Origin: Trachythela sp. YZ-2020
Lineage: Eukaryota > Cnidaria > Anthozoa > Malacalcyonacea > Clavulariidae
Reading direction: 5' to 3'
Assembly: GCA_016169945.1 (NCBI GenBank)
Contig: JADLSH010000344.1
Location: 1,571,419 to 1,635,418 of the forward strand
Length of the DNA: 64,000 nucleotides
The notes beneath the pieces were generated by a model that was given only the letters and a program-made list of their open reading frames with translations, had not been told where the DNA came from and made no database searches. Of this stretch, positions 1 through 10,841 are shown one piece after another (position 1 is the stretch's first letter; each line of letters starts with the position of its first letter). A program made the position numbers and the translations under genes.

Positions 1-1348
1 AGCAGCATAATTTTCTAATTTTCATAGCCCCAGCAACTTAACGCTCTATGCCAATGGAGCGTCTTGTTGAATAGAAGATGTTATTGACATTGCATTGCAT
101 TGCATTGTTTGGTCACCAGTTCAAGTTATTCAACCAATAGCAATGTTTTAGTCAAATTGCCCATCCATGACGTGTGCAGGCATGAATGGATGATTAAGTA
201 AAAAAACAATACATACGTGACGATGAACTGATATGAACCATATCGTTTTTTCTTAACGTAAACCAACAAAGATATTAGTTCTATTGTTAAAGTTTTATTG
301 ACTTTCGAATTTGACTCGAATTCTAGATAGTACATATTATAGTAGCATGAGCTGCCGTTTTGTTTTAAAATATACAAATACGAGCTGAGGGGGAGTGGTT
401 GTATTATATATATATCTTACACAACACGAATGCGAATATATGCTGCATATACCTTGTGATTCGTCTTGATGAAAACGTTCGTATTCTTCAATAATCTCAG
501 ATTAGGACATGAATGATGGAGGATTATCTCGTGTCCCGCGTGTACGATTGCTTCGCGTGGAGGAAGGTAAATAAGGCAAACCAGGAAACAATGCTGTGGA
601 AACGTTGAGAACCTCCCATGTTTTACGAACGCGGGCAAACCAGGAAACATTGTTTCTTTAAAGAGGCACTTGGGGGAACAGGGAAAGAAGATATATTCCT
701 GAATTTATGGGGAAACATATTTACTTCTTGGGAAGCAAAATGGTAACATATTTGTTTCTGCAACAATGTTTCCAATTGTTTCCTATCTCAAAGAACTTCC
801 ACCGTCATCAGCAGCCGTTACCATGGCTCAATATCAAATCGCAAGATTCTATCTTCACCTTACTGGCGGGCAAACACTGGCTCACGTCTTGGTCATATTC
901 TTCATGCTGTATTTCCTTTATAGAGAAGGAAAACTTGTCTATAAACAACGCTGGGCTTACTCAGGGGCGCCGGAAGGTAGCCAAAGCGGCGGGGGCAGGC
1001 CCATGAAAAGGGCACGAGCGCCGAAGGCGCGAGAAATTTGTAGGGGGTCCTATTATTAGCTTTGGAACTCCGATCCGGAATCCAGAAAGTGGAATCCAGA
1101 ATCCAAACGTCTGAGGAATCCAGACTCCTGGTCATCCTGGAATCCATTGTTTAAGAAAAATTGTATAAAACTAATAGATTTTCAATTAAACAATCGACTT
1201 TTTGTTCTTTTGGCAGACACGTTTACTTCGTTGCTTCAGTTGTTAACCATTTTCCTTTTTATGTGAGGCCCGACATATGTTCAGGGTTAATAAGAACTGT
1301 TTTCTGCCGTCCGCCTTCTGATTTCTAGCGGTGTTCTTAATGTCTTAA
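1..1348. other. Non-coding left edge, no gene seen
   Basis: I see no supportable gene here. There is a short run of about five CATTG units near 88-108. Near 1076-1145 the word GGAATCC recurs several times, and it recurs again at 2275-2330. The open frames of 80-100 codons overlap one another on both strands, lack any recognisable domain and look like chance frames in moderately GC-balanced sequence. Confidence 0.5.
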
Positions 1349-1489
1349 AGGCTGTTTTCCACTCCAACCGTATCGTAGCGAAACGTAGCGTATTTCTTTG
1401 TTTCCTGAGCACTCGGGTAAAACTAATGACTTTGACACAAAAGAAAATGCTACGGTACGTTACGATAGGTTTGAAGTGGAAAGCGGCCT
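1349..1489. mobile_element. Harbinger-type MITE, TIR starting AGGC(T/C)G
   Basis: A 141-bp element whose two ends are inverted repeats of about 45 bp. The left end reads AGGCTGTTTTCCACT and the right end, reverse-complemented, reads AGGCCGCTTTCCACT. The left flank is TAA and the right flank TCA, compatible with a decayed 3-bp TAA target-site duplication of the PIF/Harbinger kind. It shares the AGGC start and TAA target with the elements at 20025-20228 and 55148-55382, but the rest of the TIR differs. It has no coding capacity. Confidence 0.6.
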
Positions 1490-3954
1490 TCACGCTCCAA
1501 GTCCCTCTCGAGGAGGGCAATAGATTATCTCGCATAGCTAACGGAGATGAGGAAAGTGTTGAGGAGGAGCAAGAGCATGTGGAAGTAGAAGCAATGAAAG
1601 AAGCGTGAATCCCAGCCCCCCTGAATGAACAGGCATATCCCCGAGACTGGCAGCTGACAGGTGTAAGTCTTTCTGGAAGAACTGACTACCCGTTTGCATT
1701 CTTGGAGGTGTATTTTTACTCCTGAGTGAAAAGTTAATAAATTTCTATAATATCTCGCTGAGATATCTTTTACCATTTCTACCATGTATATTCTATGCAT
1801 GTATTTCTACCTGAATTTAGTCAGGTAGACGAAAAATGACAACACGTTATCAAACATGCATGGGAGTAAAAATTATAACTGTCCCAGATATTCCCACAAG
1901 CTTAAGATTTTGGTACTTTCGCGCCGCAATTAGTAACCATATTAGTTCTTTTAAATAAGTAGACGTAGAAATATTTGTAAGCAAGAGCATTCTGCATCAC
2001 AAATGTTAAAACATGAGGGGAAAGACTAATATATTTATGTATGCCAATTGTACCAGTTACATTTAAGTACACAATGCTTTAAAGACTTTGCTCATTTCTG
2101 AAGAAAGGACTTGCCCTGAACGCAAATAAACTTGTTTGGAATTTTTGGAATTTCATGGTTACTTCAATATATAATTTTGATGTATCTATTTGAAGGCTAT
2201 ATTTTATAGAATTTTTTTTTATTGGCGTCCAATATAGCAAAATAATACATTGGAATGTGGAACCACTATAGATCTGGAATCCGGAGTCCAAGGTGTGGAA
2301 TCCGGAATCCAAGGAGGGGAATCCGGAATCCAAATACCTCTTGGATTGCCTTGCGTGGGGCGAAACTTCCCCACGAAAAGACCTACTCGAAGGTGGATGT
2401 TTGTGTGCAGAAATTGGAGCTTTTTGTGGATATTATTGACAGGAGTATGGGAGAAGATGATATAGAATTATAGAGAAACAATCTTTCTTAGCACCAAAAG
2501 ACAAACGACAAGATTTGTTCTTTCGTGTTTGTGTTTGATGGAAAGTGCACTTGGTGATGTGGACGAAAACGAACTCGGCGATTATGAACTATAAATGAAT
2601 GAGAAAAATGAATACGAACGAATCAATAGCGCGGAACACAGTTGGAACGAGTTCAGTGACGATCCGCGCAGTGACTAAGGTTGTGTTTACGTGAGACCGG
2701 GATGGGATCAAAGCTGGACGATTTCGTTTTGATCATCAGGGTTGTATACAAGCACTTTGGGCTAGGTTGGATTTAAAGAAGAAGATTGTGTTTTCTAGTA
2801 GCCAATAGTAGGGGGTCATCCGCCAGAAAATTTTTGGATTTTGTCTCAATGAAGCTCAGACAATGCTTTTGAGCAAAATTATAACAGTTTTAAAACAGGT
2901 TTTTCGTTGCGCGTTGACAATATATTTAATTGACAGAAAAGATAGAAACGAATATACAAGAACCAAACCTTTTTTTTCCTTTTTTTAGCAAATATTCACA
3001 TTGCTACAACTTCGTCCTGGTCAATACAGAAAAATAAATAGTAGAGAAAGATTGAGTTGCAAAACTCAAGATCAAGAGTAGTAGGAAAGTTCTTGCATGT
3101 ATCCCTGGTCATTGTGCTGTGTCTAGTCACTGTTTTCATGAGACCTGGCGGACGAAGTCACAGAGTGGGACGATATTTCCATTTCGTCATAATGTTGTCT
3201 CTAGGCAATGCGACCCTCTATATTTAAATAAGATGAATTATACTGCTAGACAACACTATCAGTGAATATTTCCTATTGCTATATTTGATCATTACAAATA
3301 TTGCTTACCTGACAAGCATTATACAATGTGCTATCATTGGCAAAACTTACGAAAAAAAATTATTTTATCAGTTCAGTATCTCTAAATGTAGTAATGCATA
3401 CTTATATATTGTTTGTGCAAATAATACCACGATTTCACTTTCAGTAAAAACTAGCAATTACTCACCCATTTCTGCAAAACGCCTCCTTAACTTTTTAAGG
3501 AAAAGAGAAGAGAAAAGGCTGCGTCAAAACCTGTTCTTGGCATTACTACTGCAATTTTACTTTACCTGATATTGGCTTGGTACAACGTAAAATAAAATGA
3601 AGACAAAATATTAAACGAGTGAACTTACACATGGTTGTTCAAGCGCCATTGATGGCTAGCTCTAATCGAGCTTTGCACAACCTACCCAGGGTCTTCACCT
3701 CCGCTATCCCCGAAAAACCCGCCTTCTGTGATGTAACTGACGTAATCAAGCGAAAATCACAGAACTGAAAGTTAATAATGGTGGGTATCATGAGATTTAA
3801 GGCATTTTTGGCAAAACTAAGGAATTTCACAGCACTTACCAAGGAATTCTTGAATTTGGTAGAACAAGGAATATTCTTGGACATTATACGGCCGATTCAG
3901 GTTGAGTGTTTAGCGGAAATGTTTATCGCGTTACTTTGTTGTAGGCGTTACAAT
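1490..3954. other. Intergenic stretch, nothing recognised
   Basis: No exon, domain or transposon end is recognised with confidence. A short imperfect tandem of GGAATCC(G/A)GAATCCAAGG lies at 2275-2335 and resembles the GGAATCC words near 1076-1145. A few AT-rich open frames of fewer than 100 codons occur and look random. Confidence 0.4.
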
Positions 3955-3959
3955 TTGAC

Positions 3960-4086
3960 GGGTATGGAAAACGCGGGTATGGAAAACGCAGGTATGGAAA
4001 ACGCGGGTATGGAAAACGCGGGTATGGAAAACGCGGGTATGGAAAACGCAGGTATGGAAAACGCGGGTATGGTCGTATGGAAAACA
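3960..4086 (+). repeat. 15-bp tandem repeat GGTATGGAAAACGCG
   Basis: About seven to eight units of GGTATGGAAAACGC(G/A), with G/A variation at the last position. It forms the outer part of the left arm of the foldback-like element. It translates as a Gly-Met-Glu-Asn-Ala repeat, but this is a by-product of the unit length being a multiple of three, not evidence of a gene. Confidence 0.9.
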
Positions 4087-5176
4087 CATTAGACGTGCAT
4101 TGCTCAGTTTGTATGGACTGCACTATATAATAAGCATTCGATATTGAACGAACGTTTGTGCATTCAATATCCAAATTTAGTGGTTTAATTCATAGACCAT
4201 GCAAATAATACACCCGCAGAAAGCTCTAAAATCTAAAATACGTACTAGAGTTTTAAAATTGTTCTCAACAGTCAACAATTAAGGGCAGGTCCATAGAAAT
4301 AATAGAATGATATAGAATGCGTATTCCTATTTTTTCTCAGTAAAAAATTTTGTCTAAAAAATTGCACACGCTTCATGAATGTTTCATAATTTTAGCGACG
4401 CCATGTTGACAAAGTAGTAACAAGTATTTACAAGTGCTATCCTGCTTGCAGCCTGTTTTCCAGCTAAAAAATTAAGGCTGCGGGCAGCCTATTTATTCCT
4501 AGATCTACTGACTTGACCACAGGACTTTTGCACGCGGACATAATGTTTATGATCAATTGAAAGTAATATAATAAAATATTGCTGAAAGAATCTTCAAAAC
4601 ATTTCTCAATTTCTCAAAAATTATTTAGATTTCCTTAGATTTTTCAAAACTTCCTTAGATTCTTCTTCCTTGAAACTCCTTTTTAGAAAAAGGAAAAAGG
4701 AAATTTCCTTGAAAGTGGAAACGCTGAGCCTAGTTGACAAATTGCAACTTTTCTATTTCTATTTTGTAATTAACCGGGGCTGTTTGGCGAGCTGAAACTG
4801 AAAGAAGCCCGATTAGGTGACAAATCTTGTTTACCAGCTAACTTTGTCACGAACGTAAAATCTGTGTTTTATGCAATAATTTTTTATAATGACTAAAAAG
4901 TACATGGACACCAAGAACAACTTAAGCTTATCAAATGTGTTAAAATTAATCACTAATTTAGATGAATATTCCCGCATATAACGAGATTTTAGCTAGCCCA
5001 GTAAAATATGTTTTGCGAATTAAAATTGTTAGTTGCTGTGGGTGTATTATTTGCATGGTCTATGAATTAAACCACTAAATTTGGATATTGAATGCTCAAA
5101 CGTTCGTTAGTGCAGTCCATAGTCTCCATACAAACCAACTGAGCAATGCACGTCTAATGTGTTTTCCATACGACCA

Positions 5177-5470
5177 TACCCGCTACCCGCTACCCGCTAC
5201 CCGCTACCCGCTACCCGCTACCCGCTACCCGCTACCCGCTACCCGCTACCCGCTACCCGCTACCCGCTACCCGCTACCCGCTACCCGCTACCCGCTACCC
5301 GCTACCCGCTACCCGCTACCCGCTACCCGCTACCCGCTACCCGCTACCCGCTACCCGCCACCCGCTACCCGCCACCCGCCACCGCCACCCGCCACCCGCC
5401 ACCGCCACCCGCCACCCGCCACCCCGCCACCGCCACCCGCTACCCGCTACCCGCAACCGCTACCCGCGTT
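5177..5470 (+). repeat. 7-bp tandem repeat (ACCCGCT)n, degenerating to ACCCGCC
   Basis: About 25 near-perfect ACCCGCT units followed by a degenerate tail of ACCCGCC/ACCGCC. It forms the tip of the right arm of the foldback-like element. The long Pro-rich open frames here (TRYPLPA-type repeats) are artefacts of the 7-bp unit, which cycles through three frames. At the equivalent junction of duplication unit 2 (21570-21655) a different CCTAACC-type repeat is present. Confidence 0.95.
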
Positions 5471-5477
5471 TTCCAGA

Positions 5478-8400
5478 TAACCTACCAAATTGATGAAGAA
5501 AAATCAAGAAAAACGAATATGAAAATCTTTGAAAATCGGGAAAATTGCGTAACGTCAGTTGATAGATGGAAACAAGTGAAAACCTTTCAAAACCGCCTCT
5601 CTTTTTTCTTAATGAATTTTGAAAATATATAGTGTTTTGCGAACCAGGAAATTTATAGATCAAACTTAGAGAGAATTTTCATCAGTAATAGATCAAGAAA
5701 ACGTCGTTGTAAGTAACATGTTATTAATGTTATTATGTATCTTCAATGTTGCATTCCATGTAGGCCACTATTTGTTGAATATTAGTTTCTAATCGGAGAC
5801 TTTCTTCGAAGTTCATGTGGGCGGGCGGCCATTGCTACCAATGCGGCTATCTAAGAATCATGGGCGAAGTATGATGATTATTTAACAAATAGTGGCCCCA
5901 AGTTCTGAACAACAGCTTGGTTAAACGATGTAGCCACCTCAAAAATATAAAAAGTACTTCGAATTTTCCAGCGAAGGCCCTTCGTCTGAAAGTTTATAGT
6001 ATTAACCATACCGAATTACCGAAACAGAAACGAATATGTTTTGTGACTTGTGTATATAAATGTCGAATAAGTGGAATAGACCACTGGATATATATTTGCT
6101 TTTGTGTGTTGTGTTTTCTTGAAGCTGTCCTGCACAGAAAAGCTTTATATTTTTGTAGTTCGAGGGGTTATAAAGTTATAATAGTAACACCATCACGAGC
6201 TTACTGCCGGGCAGATCGATGGGATGGGCATTTAGTTGACGAAAGCTGTTCCATGTAATAGCAACAGTGCATAAATAGATAAAAACAAATCGAGCGCGGC
6301 AGTTAAATGTATGAAAGATGATAAAGTGTTCTTAATATTTCTTAGATTTCAAATACACTGAGTTGATAAATTACATATGTATCAAATTTAATAGTGACAT
6401 TCTAAATCCAGTTCTAGGAAATAATGACATGTTTCTAGTTACACCAGATCAAACCTGGGTTCCTGTAATGTTATTCAAATGATATCATATATTTGTATTA
6501 ACCCATTAGCTAGCAATGTGCCTAGATGTGCCCTACTTTAGTATTTTGTCTAATGCCAGACAATTTTACTCATCAGTGGTAGGATACTGCCAGTTAATGG
6601 GTTAACAAAACTATCTGCCAGTGCCTCTTGCTAACCCATTAGCTGGCAATGTGCCCAGATGCACCCTACTTTTAATTAGTATTTTACTCTGACTTGCACC
6701 AGAGTATTTTACTCTGTCTAACACAGACAATTTTACTTGTCAGTGGTAGGGTACTGCTAGTTAATGGGTTAACAAAACTATCAGCCAGTGCCTCTTGTTA
6801 ACCCTTTAGCTGGCAATATGTCCAGATGCACCCTACGTTAGTATTTTACTCTGTCTTATACCAGACGATTTTACTTGTCAGTAGTAGGGTACCGCCAGTT
6901 AATGGGTTAAAAAGTATAGCAGAGAATAAAATGTTAGTAGCAGAATGAGTAGCTTTTGCAAGCTTTCCAGCCTTTATGTTTGTGAATGCTTCCATTGTAA
7001 TTGTAAATCTGGATAGTTACATTATAGATTAATACAGCTATAATAAACAATATCCTATGTAGGAAATTCTTGTCTGCGAATTAAGAATATATAGTACTTA
7101 AAACTAAGGGCAAATATACAAAGCCAAAGGACACCATTCCGATTAGAAACTGAAAACATATAGGTAACTACTAGCTAGTCTATATAATATGGACACTTTG
7201 TATATAGATCTCAGTATAAGGAACAAAAACTAGTAACTAAGATATATATTAGTAAAGAAATTTATGCATGTTTCTTACATTTTACATGCCTCTGAGGTAC
7301 ATGCTTTCTATTCTGAAATTTGCATTGTATGTCTATTATGAAACTTCCACTGTGATTGTAATCATCCTCAGTGGTAGGGAACTGCCAGTTAATGAGTGTC
7401 TCTTGTTAACCTTACATAATCTGGATGAATAAATAACCAACATTTAATTTCTTTAATTATTAATATATTGCAACAGACCGCTATGTACATTATTTATTTT
7501 CATGTCTACCCCAGTCATCTAAAAAACAGATATCGTAGCACATTATCTTCCTTCTAATAATTTTAAAGTAAACCATAGACGGATTTTTTGGGGGTTATAT
7601 AAGGGTATAACACACACCTTAGAAAAATTCATCACACTCCCATTATAAAATTAATGATGTATATTGTAAGGGTGCACCTTCTCCCTTAAAAATGTTCATC
7701 CTCTTTATCAGAATTGAGCCTGGTCCACACCATATTTCTATATGTCATGATACTTTTATTGCAATCATGGAATGTATTGCAGTATTAATTGGATTCTGTA
7801 ATGCCAGTAGCTTGCGGCAAGTAAAATACTGCTTCAGGGGAAGAGTGTGTGGCAATGTGTGCGGACAACTAATGTGTCACTTGCTTGGATTTAAATCTAG
7901 TTATTAAATATTTTGCACAATGAAATATATTCACATCTCAGCCTCACATTGTTGCTTGTTTCTGGTTGTTGTCTTTGTTTGAGTCTGTTCGAACGAACAA
8001 ATCACAATAAAAATTGCCAGGCAACCCAGGCATTGGAATTAGAGAAAAAATAAGAGCAAAGTTTTTCCGACCTTAAACGAAAGAATGTCGTCAACAGGTC
8101 AGCAAGTTTAAGTTTTTAATGCAATATGGGCTCTAGTAATATTACTGACATTTACAGTATCAGGGCTTGAAATTTGCAGTATCCTGAGATTTTAAATTGG
8201 ATACTGGACATCACAAGCTCAGTATCCATTGGGACATTAAAATTGTTCTCCTCCACAGAGACTTCCTGGTTGTCTATATTTTACCATGTTTGTAAGTGCA
8301 AATGTTTTTTATTGTTCACAGTGTTCATGTTTACAGATTTTGCATGCTTTTTTCTAGCGAGTCGTTTATTTGGCCAATGCCAGAACCTGCAACACAAGCT

Positions 8401-8670
8401 CTGACAACCTCTCATTTCCACAAATTCATGTTGCCTTGTTTCAATGTTTGGTTACTGCTTACTAGAAAATCTACTATCCAAATGTCGGATACTTGACTTT
8501 GTAGGTGGATAACATATTTCAAGTTGCTAGTGCCCCGTATTAGATAGTTGTGAAAATTTCAAGCGCTGAATTTATAAAGTGATTGGCTGCACAAAGAAAT
8601 TCCTGACTGTTACATTCAGTTCCTAATCATTGCTGAATGCCGACCTGAATTCCGAGGTTTGGCAACCTAA
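5478..8670. other. Intergenic DNA upstream of receptor A
   Basis: No gene is recognised. The whole stretch has a paralogous counterpart upstream of receptor B, interrupted there by insertions, so conservation between the two is explained by duplication and is not evidence for coding function. Three TTAA-type MITE copies lie at 6498-6910 and are listed separately. Confidence 0.5.
6498..6910. mobile_element. Three tandem TTAA/piggyBac-type MITE copies
   Basis: Three copies of about 108-141 bp (6498-6605, 6631-6772, 6798-6910). Each begins TTAACCC(A/T)TTAGCTGGCA or a close variant and ends TGCCAGTTAATGGGTTAA, so the ends are inverted repeats bounded by TTAA. They are separated by spacers of about 26 bp (AAAACTATC(T/A)GCCAGTGCC), which indicates local tandem duplication of element plus spacer. 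TTAA targets and CCC..GGG termini are piggyBac hallmarks; the assignment is inference. Other copies lie at 19106, 27352, 46608 and 58265. Confidence 0.75.
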
Positions 8671-10532
8671 GGGAGCGGTCATTATATATGGGGCAGTAGG
8701 GGGTGAATGTTTTTGAGGAGGGGTTACAAAGTTTTAAAGGTCGATGAAGTTGGGGTTATGTTGATTCCTGACCTGAAGTAGGAGGGGTTATGGAAAAAAC
8801 AGTTTTTATATGTGATAACCAAAATATTTATACACCCTTCTGGAAAATACTTGGCCTTGGGCCCTTGGCTATTAAGAACCTCATTTTTGTGATTGAGACA
8901 TTGGCTTTAGAGCCCTTTACATTGTTACTGGTGACACAATTACAAAATCATACGACAGTATGAAAGACTCAAATTTGTTAGTATTGGACTCATTTTTTCC
9001 AGTGCAAGGTCTAAACATTAGAAGCCTTTTCATCAGCTGAACTTTCAGTAATGTACATTGTTTTTTAAAGTGAACATCTAGTTTGATTTTATATGAAAAA
9101 AGTGGTTTTATACTTAATATTCTAGATTTTTGGACATCTCGCTCGATAAAACTGACTATTGAAGTTTTTTGTAGATGGAAATTTTCGAGCGAAAATTATA
9201 TACAGATACCACTGAGCTACAGAGTCAAGTTGCCAAGAGGGTGATGACAGTGAGTGGTATAAGAGTAATATTCTAGATTTTGGGGCATCTCGCTCGGTAG
9301 AACTGAATGTTGAAAGTTTTTTGTTGCTGGAAATTTTCGAGAAAAGATTATATACTGTACATATTTTGGTGGTCAGAGCGTTGCACGGGAATCACAGGGC
9401 TGCAGATTCGATCCCTGCCATAGGGTCTATATCTAGAACTTTGCTTTTTTCGCAACTGGTCCTGGTTAGGTCTAAATATGTGTCTGTATATAATCTTTTC
9501 TCGAAAATTTCCAGCTGCAAAACACCTTCAACATTCAGTTGTATTGAGGGAGATGCCCAAAAATCTAGAATATTACCCTTATACCAAACACTGACTTCAC
9601 CCTAGTATATATACATAAACTTGTGCTTAGCTTTTGGCAACTAGTTAGGTCTAAAATATGTATATTGTTTTCCATCTACAACAAACATTCAGCATTCAGG
9701 TATTAAACTTACAATCTCCTTGAGGAGGGGTTGCAGGGCCGCACAGAAGGGGGGGGGGCAAAGCAGGGATGGATTTACTGGGGGGTACAGGGGGGTAAGC
9801 ACCCCTCCTAGCCTTGGCCAAGGGGGGTGCAGGAGGGGTGCCAATTCCCATATCAAATCCAAATTTTGGATTTGACAGGCCATTTATCAAACAAAAATAT
9901 AATATTGGGCCATTGATGGGCCTTTTTGACCATCTAAGCAATCTTATTTTTCAAAAAATTTCTGTAGGGGGTCCTCAGTGGTGATTCACCCTTCCTCAGT
10001 CACCGACCATGCTCTGCTTCATGACCAAAGCCAGCTTAGCATCCCCCCTATCAAATCAAGCTGGATGCATCCCTGGGGCAAAGGCCCCCAACTAAAGGGG
10101 GCCCCCAAATAGAAATGAAGTGAAATATGGATATATATGACTGTAAATAGTCTCTCAGAATGCAGGAATTTGCCATTCCTGAGACTCTAGATTTTAAAAA
10201 ACCTTCGGGGGAGAATGCCCTGGACCCCCTAAAGTACTTTAGTACTGAATGCAGATTGATAATGTTATTTAGTATCCAGAAGCTAAAAAGTATGGAAATC
10301 AGTTTTCTAAACAAGCACATGACGCCAAAGATCTTTCAAAATAGAAAATAGAAAGGGCCCCAAAGTTGTTTTTGCCCCAGGCCCCCAAATGTCTCTGTGC
10401 GTCCCTGAGGGGTTGTAATTTTTCTTGAACATCTGAAGGTCAACAATTGCTCAAGAGAGGGGTTATGGCATTTTCGAATTTGTGCCTAAAAAACATCCAC
10501 CCCCTACCATACCATAAATAATGACCGCTTCC
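8671..10532. mobile_element. Large non-autonomous DNA element, TAA target site
   Basis: The ends are inverted repeats of about 50 bp: the left starts GGGAGCGGTCATTATATATGG, the right complement starts GGAAGCGGTCATTATTTATGG. Both flanks carry TAA. In the paralogous unit the same spot (about 39874) reads CAACCTAATTATTGC without any insertion, so both element limits and the 3-bp duplication are supported by an empty site. A 3-bp TAA duplication fits PIF/Harbinger; Zator is an alternative. No transposase is recognised inside. SINE-like fragments and an internal inverted repeat occupy 9118-9690, and G-rich tracts occur near 9745-9830. Confidence 0.8.
9118..9690. repeat. Mosaic of SINE fragments with inverted repeat arms
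   Basis: An arm starting AATATTCTAGATTTTGGGGC (9259-9350) is repeated in inverse at about 9487-9577, and a third copy lies at 9118-9204. Between the main arms is a tRNA-like piece (GGTCAGAGCGTTGCACGGG, then a B-box-like AGATTCGATCC near 9404) that matches the SINE at 15845-15995. At 9205-9240 the 5' part of the same SINE lies in reverse. The block sits inside the large TAA-flanked element. Confidence 0.6.
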
Positions 10533-10760
10533 TAATTATTGCAATTTCTCTCAAGGCTTGATTAGTTTATTTACTCAATGGGACAAAAGTCTGTAACTTC
10601 AAAGAAACACTTGCCACGTAAAAATGGGAACTTTTAAACGCCTTAGTTGTCAATTGTAGCGGCTGAGAAGACCTCCCTGAAGTTGATGGTTTTTATAGAG
10701 CAATAAAATATCATATTTCAAAAGGAAAAGCAATATTTCTTGACTGTATTATTTTTATGT

Positions 10761-10780
10761 AGGTTTAAAACTTCCATACG
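10761..10780 (+). promoter_or_regulatory. Splice-acceptor-like site just upstream of receptor A ATG
   Basis: The sequence TTATTTTTATGTAG ends about 19 bases before the start codon, and the receptor B gene has a matching CTTTTTAGGTATAG at the same place. This could be a 3' splice site for a 5'-UTR intron, or a trans-splice acceptor. No core promoter could be identified in either gene. This is inference from sequence shape only. Confidence 0.35.
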
Positions 10781-10841
10781 ATGCGCGGCTTTGGGTTTCT
10801 TATGTTATTTGCTCTCAGTTCCATGTTGTTTCCATGTGAAG
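10781..10841 (+). CDS. Receptor A exon 1: signal peptide
   Basis: Encodes [20 protein letters not shown] plus one base, ending at a GTAGGG donor in phase 1. Basic residue, hydrophobic core and small polar end fit a secretory signal; cleavage probably falls near the exon junction. The counterpart in receptor B differs at 5 of 20 residues, so the signal exons have diverged while the next exon has not. Confidence 0.85.

Larger units (their letters stand above)
3955..5477. mobile_element. Foldback-like element with tandem-repeat termini
   Basis: The block at about 4068-4215 is the inverted copy of about 5045-5185: both arms contain GTGGTTTAATTCATAGACC or its complement, and the ATTAGACGTGCATTGCTCAG word. 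Outside the left arm is a 15-bp tandem repeat, outside the right arm a 7-bp tandem repeat, and both edges carry the GGAAAACGCGGGTA word in inverted orientation. The centre of about 830 bp is AT-rich with no recognised transposase. Long inverted arms with tandem-repeat tips are typical of foldback (FB/Galileo-like) transposons; that family call is inference. The right edge abuts the start of the alignable part of duplication unit 1. Confidence 0.6.

Noticed and set aside
3778..4092. 104-codon frame ending in Gly-Met-Glu-Asn-Ala repeats
   Set aside because: The repeat part is the 15-bp array at the tip of a foldback-like element; the first half has no domain.
5088..5632. Two long Pro-rich open frames with TRYPLPA-type repeats
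   Set aside because: They are translations of the (ACCCGCT)n array; a 7-bp unit gives the same peptide in every frame, and both frames are open only because the unit lacks stop codons.
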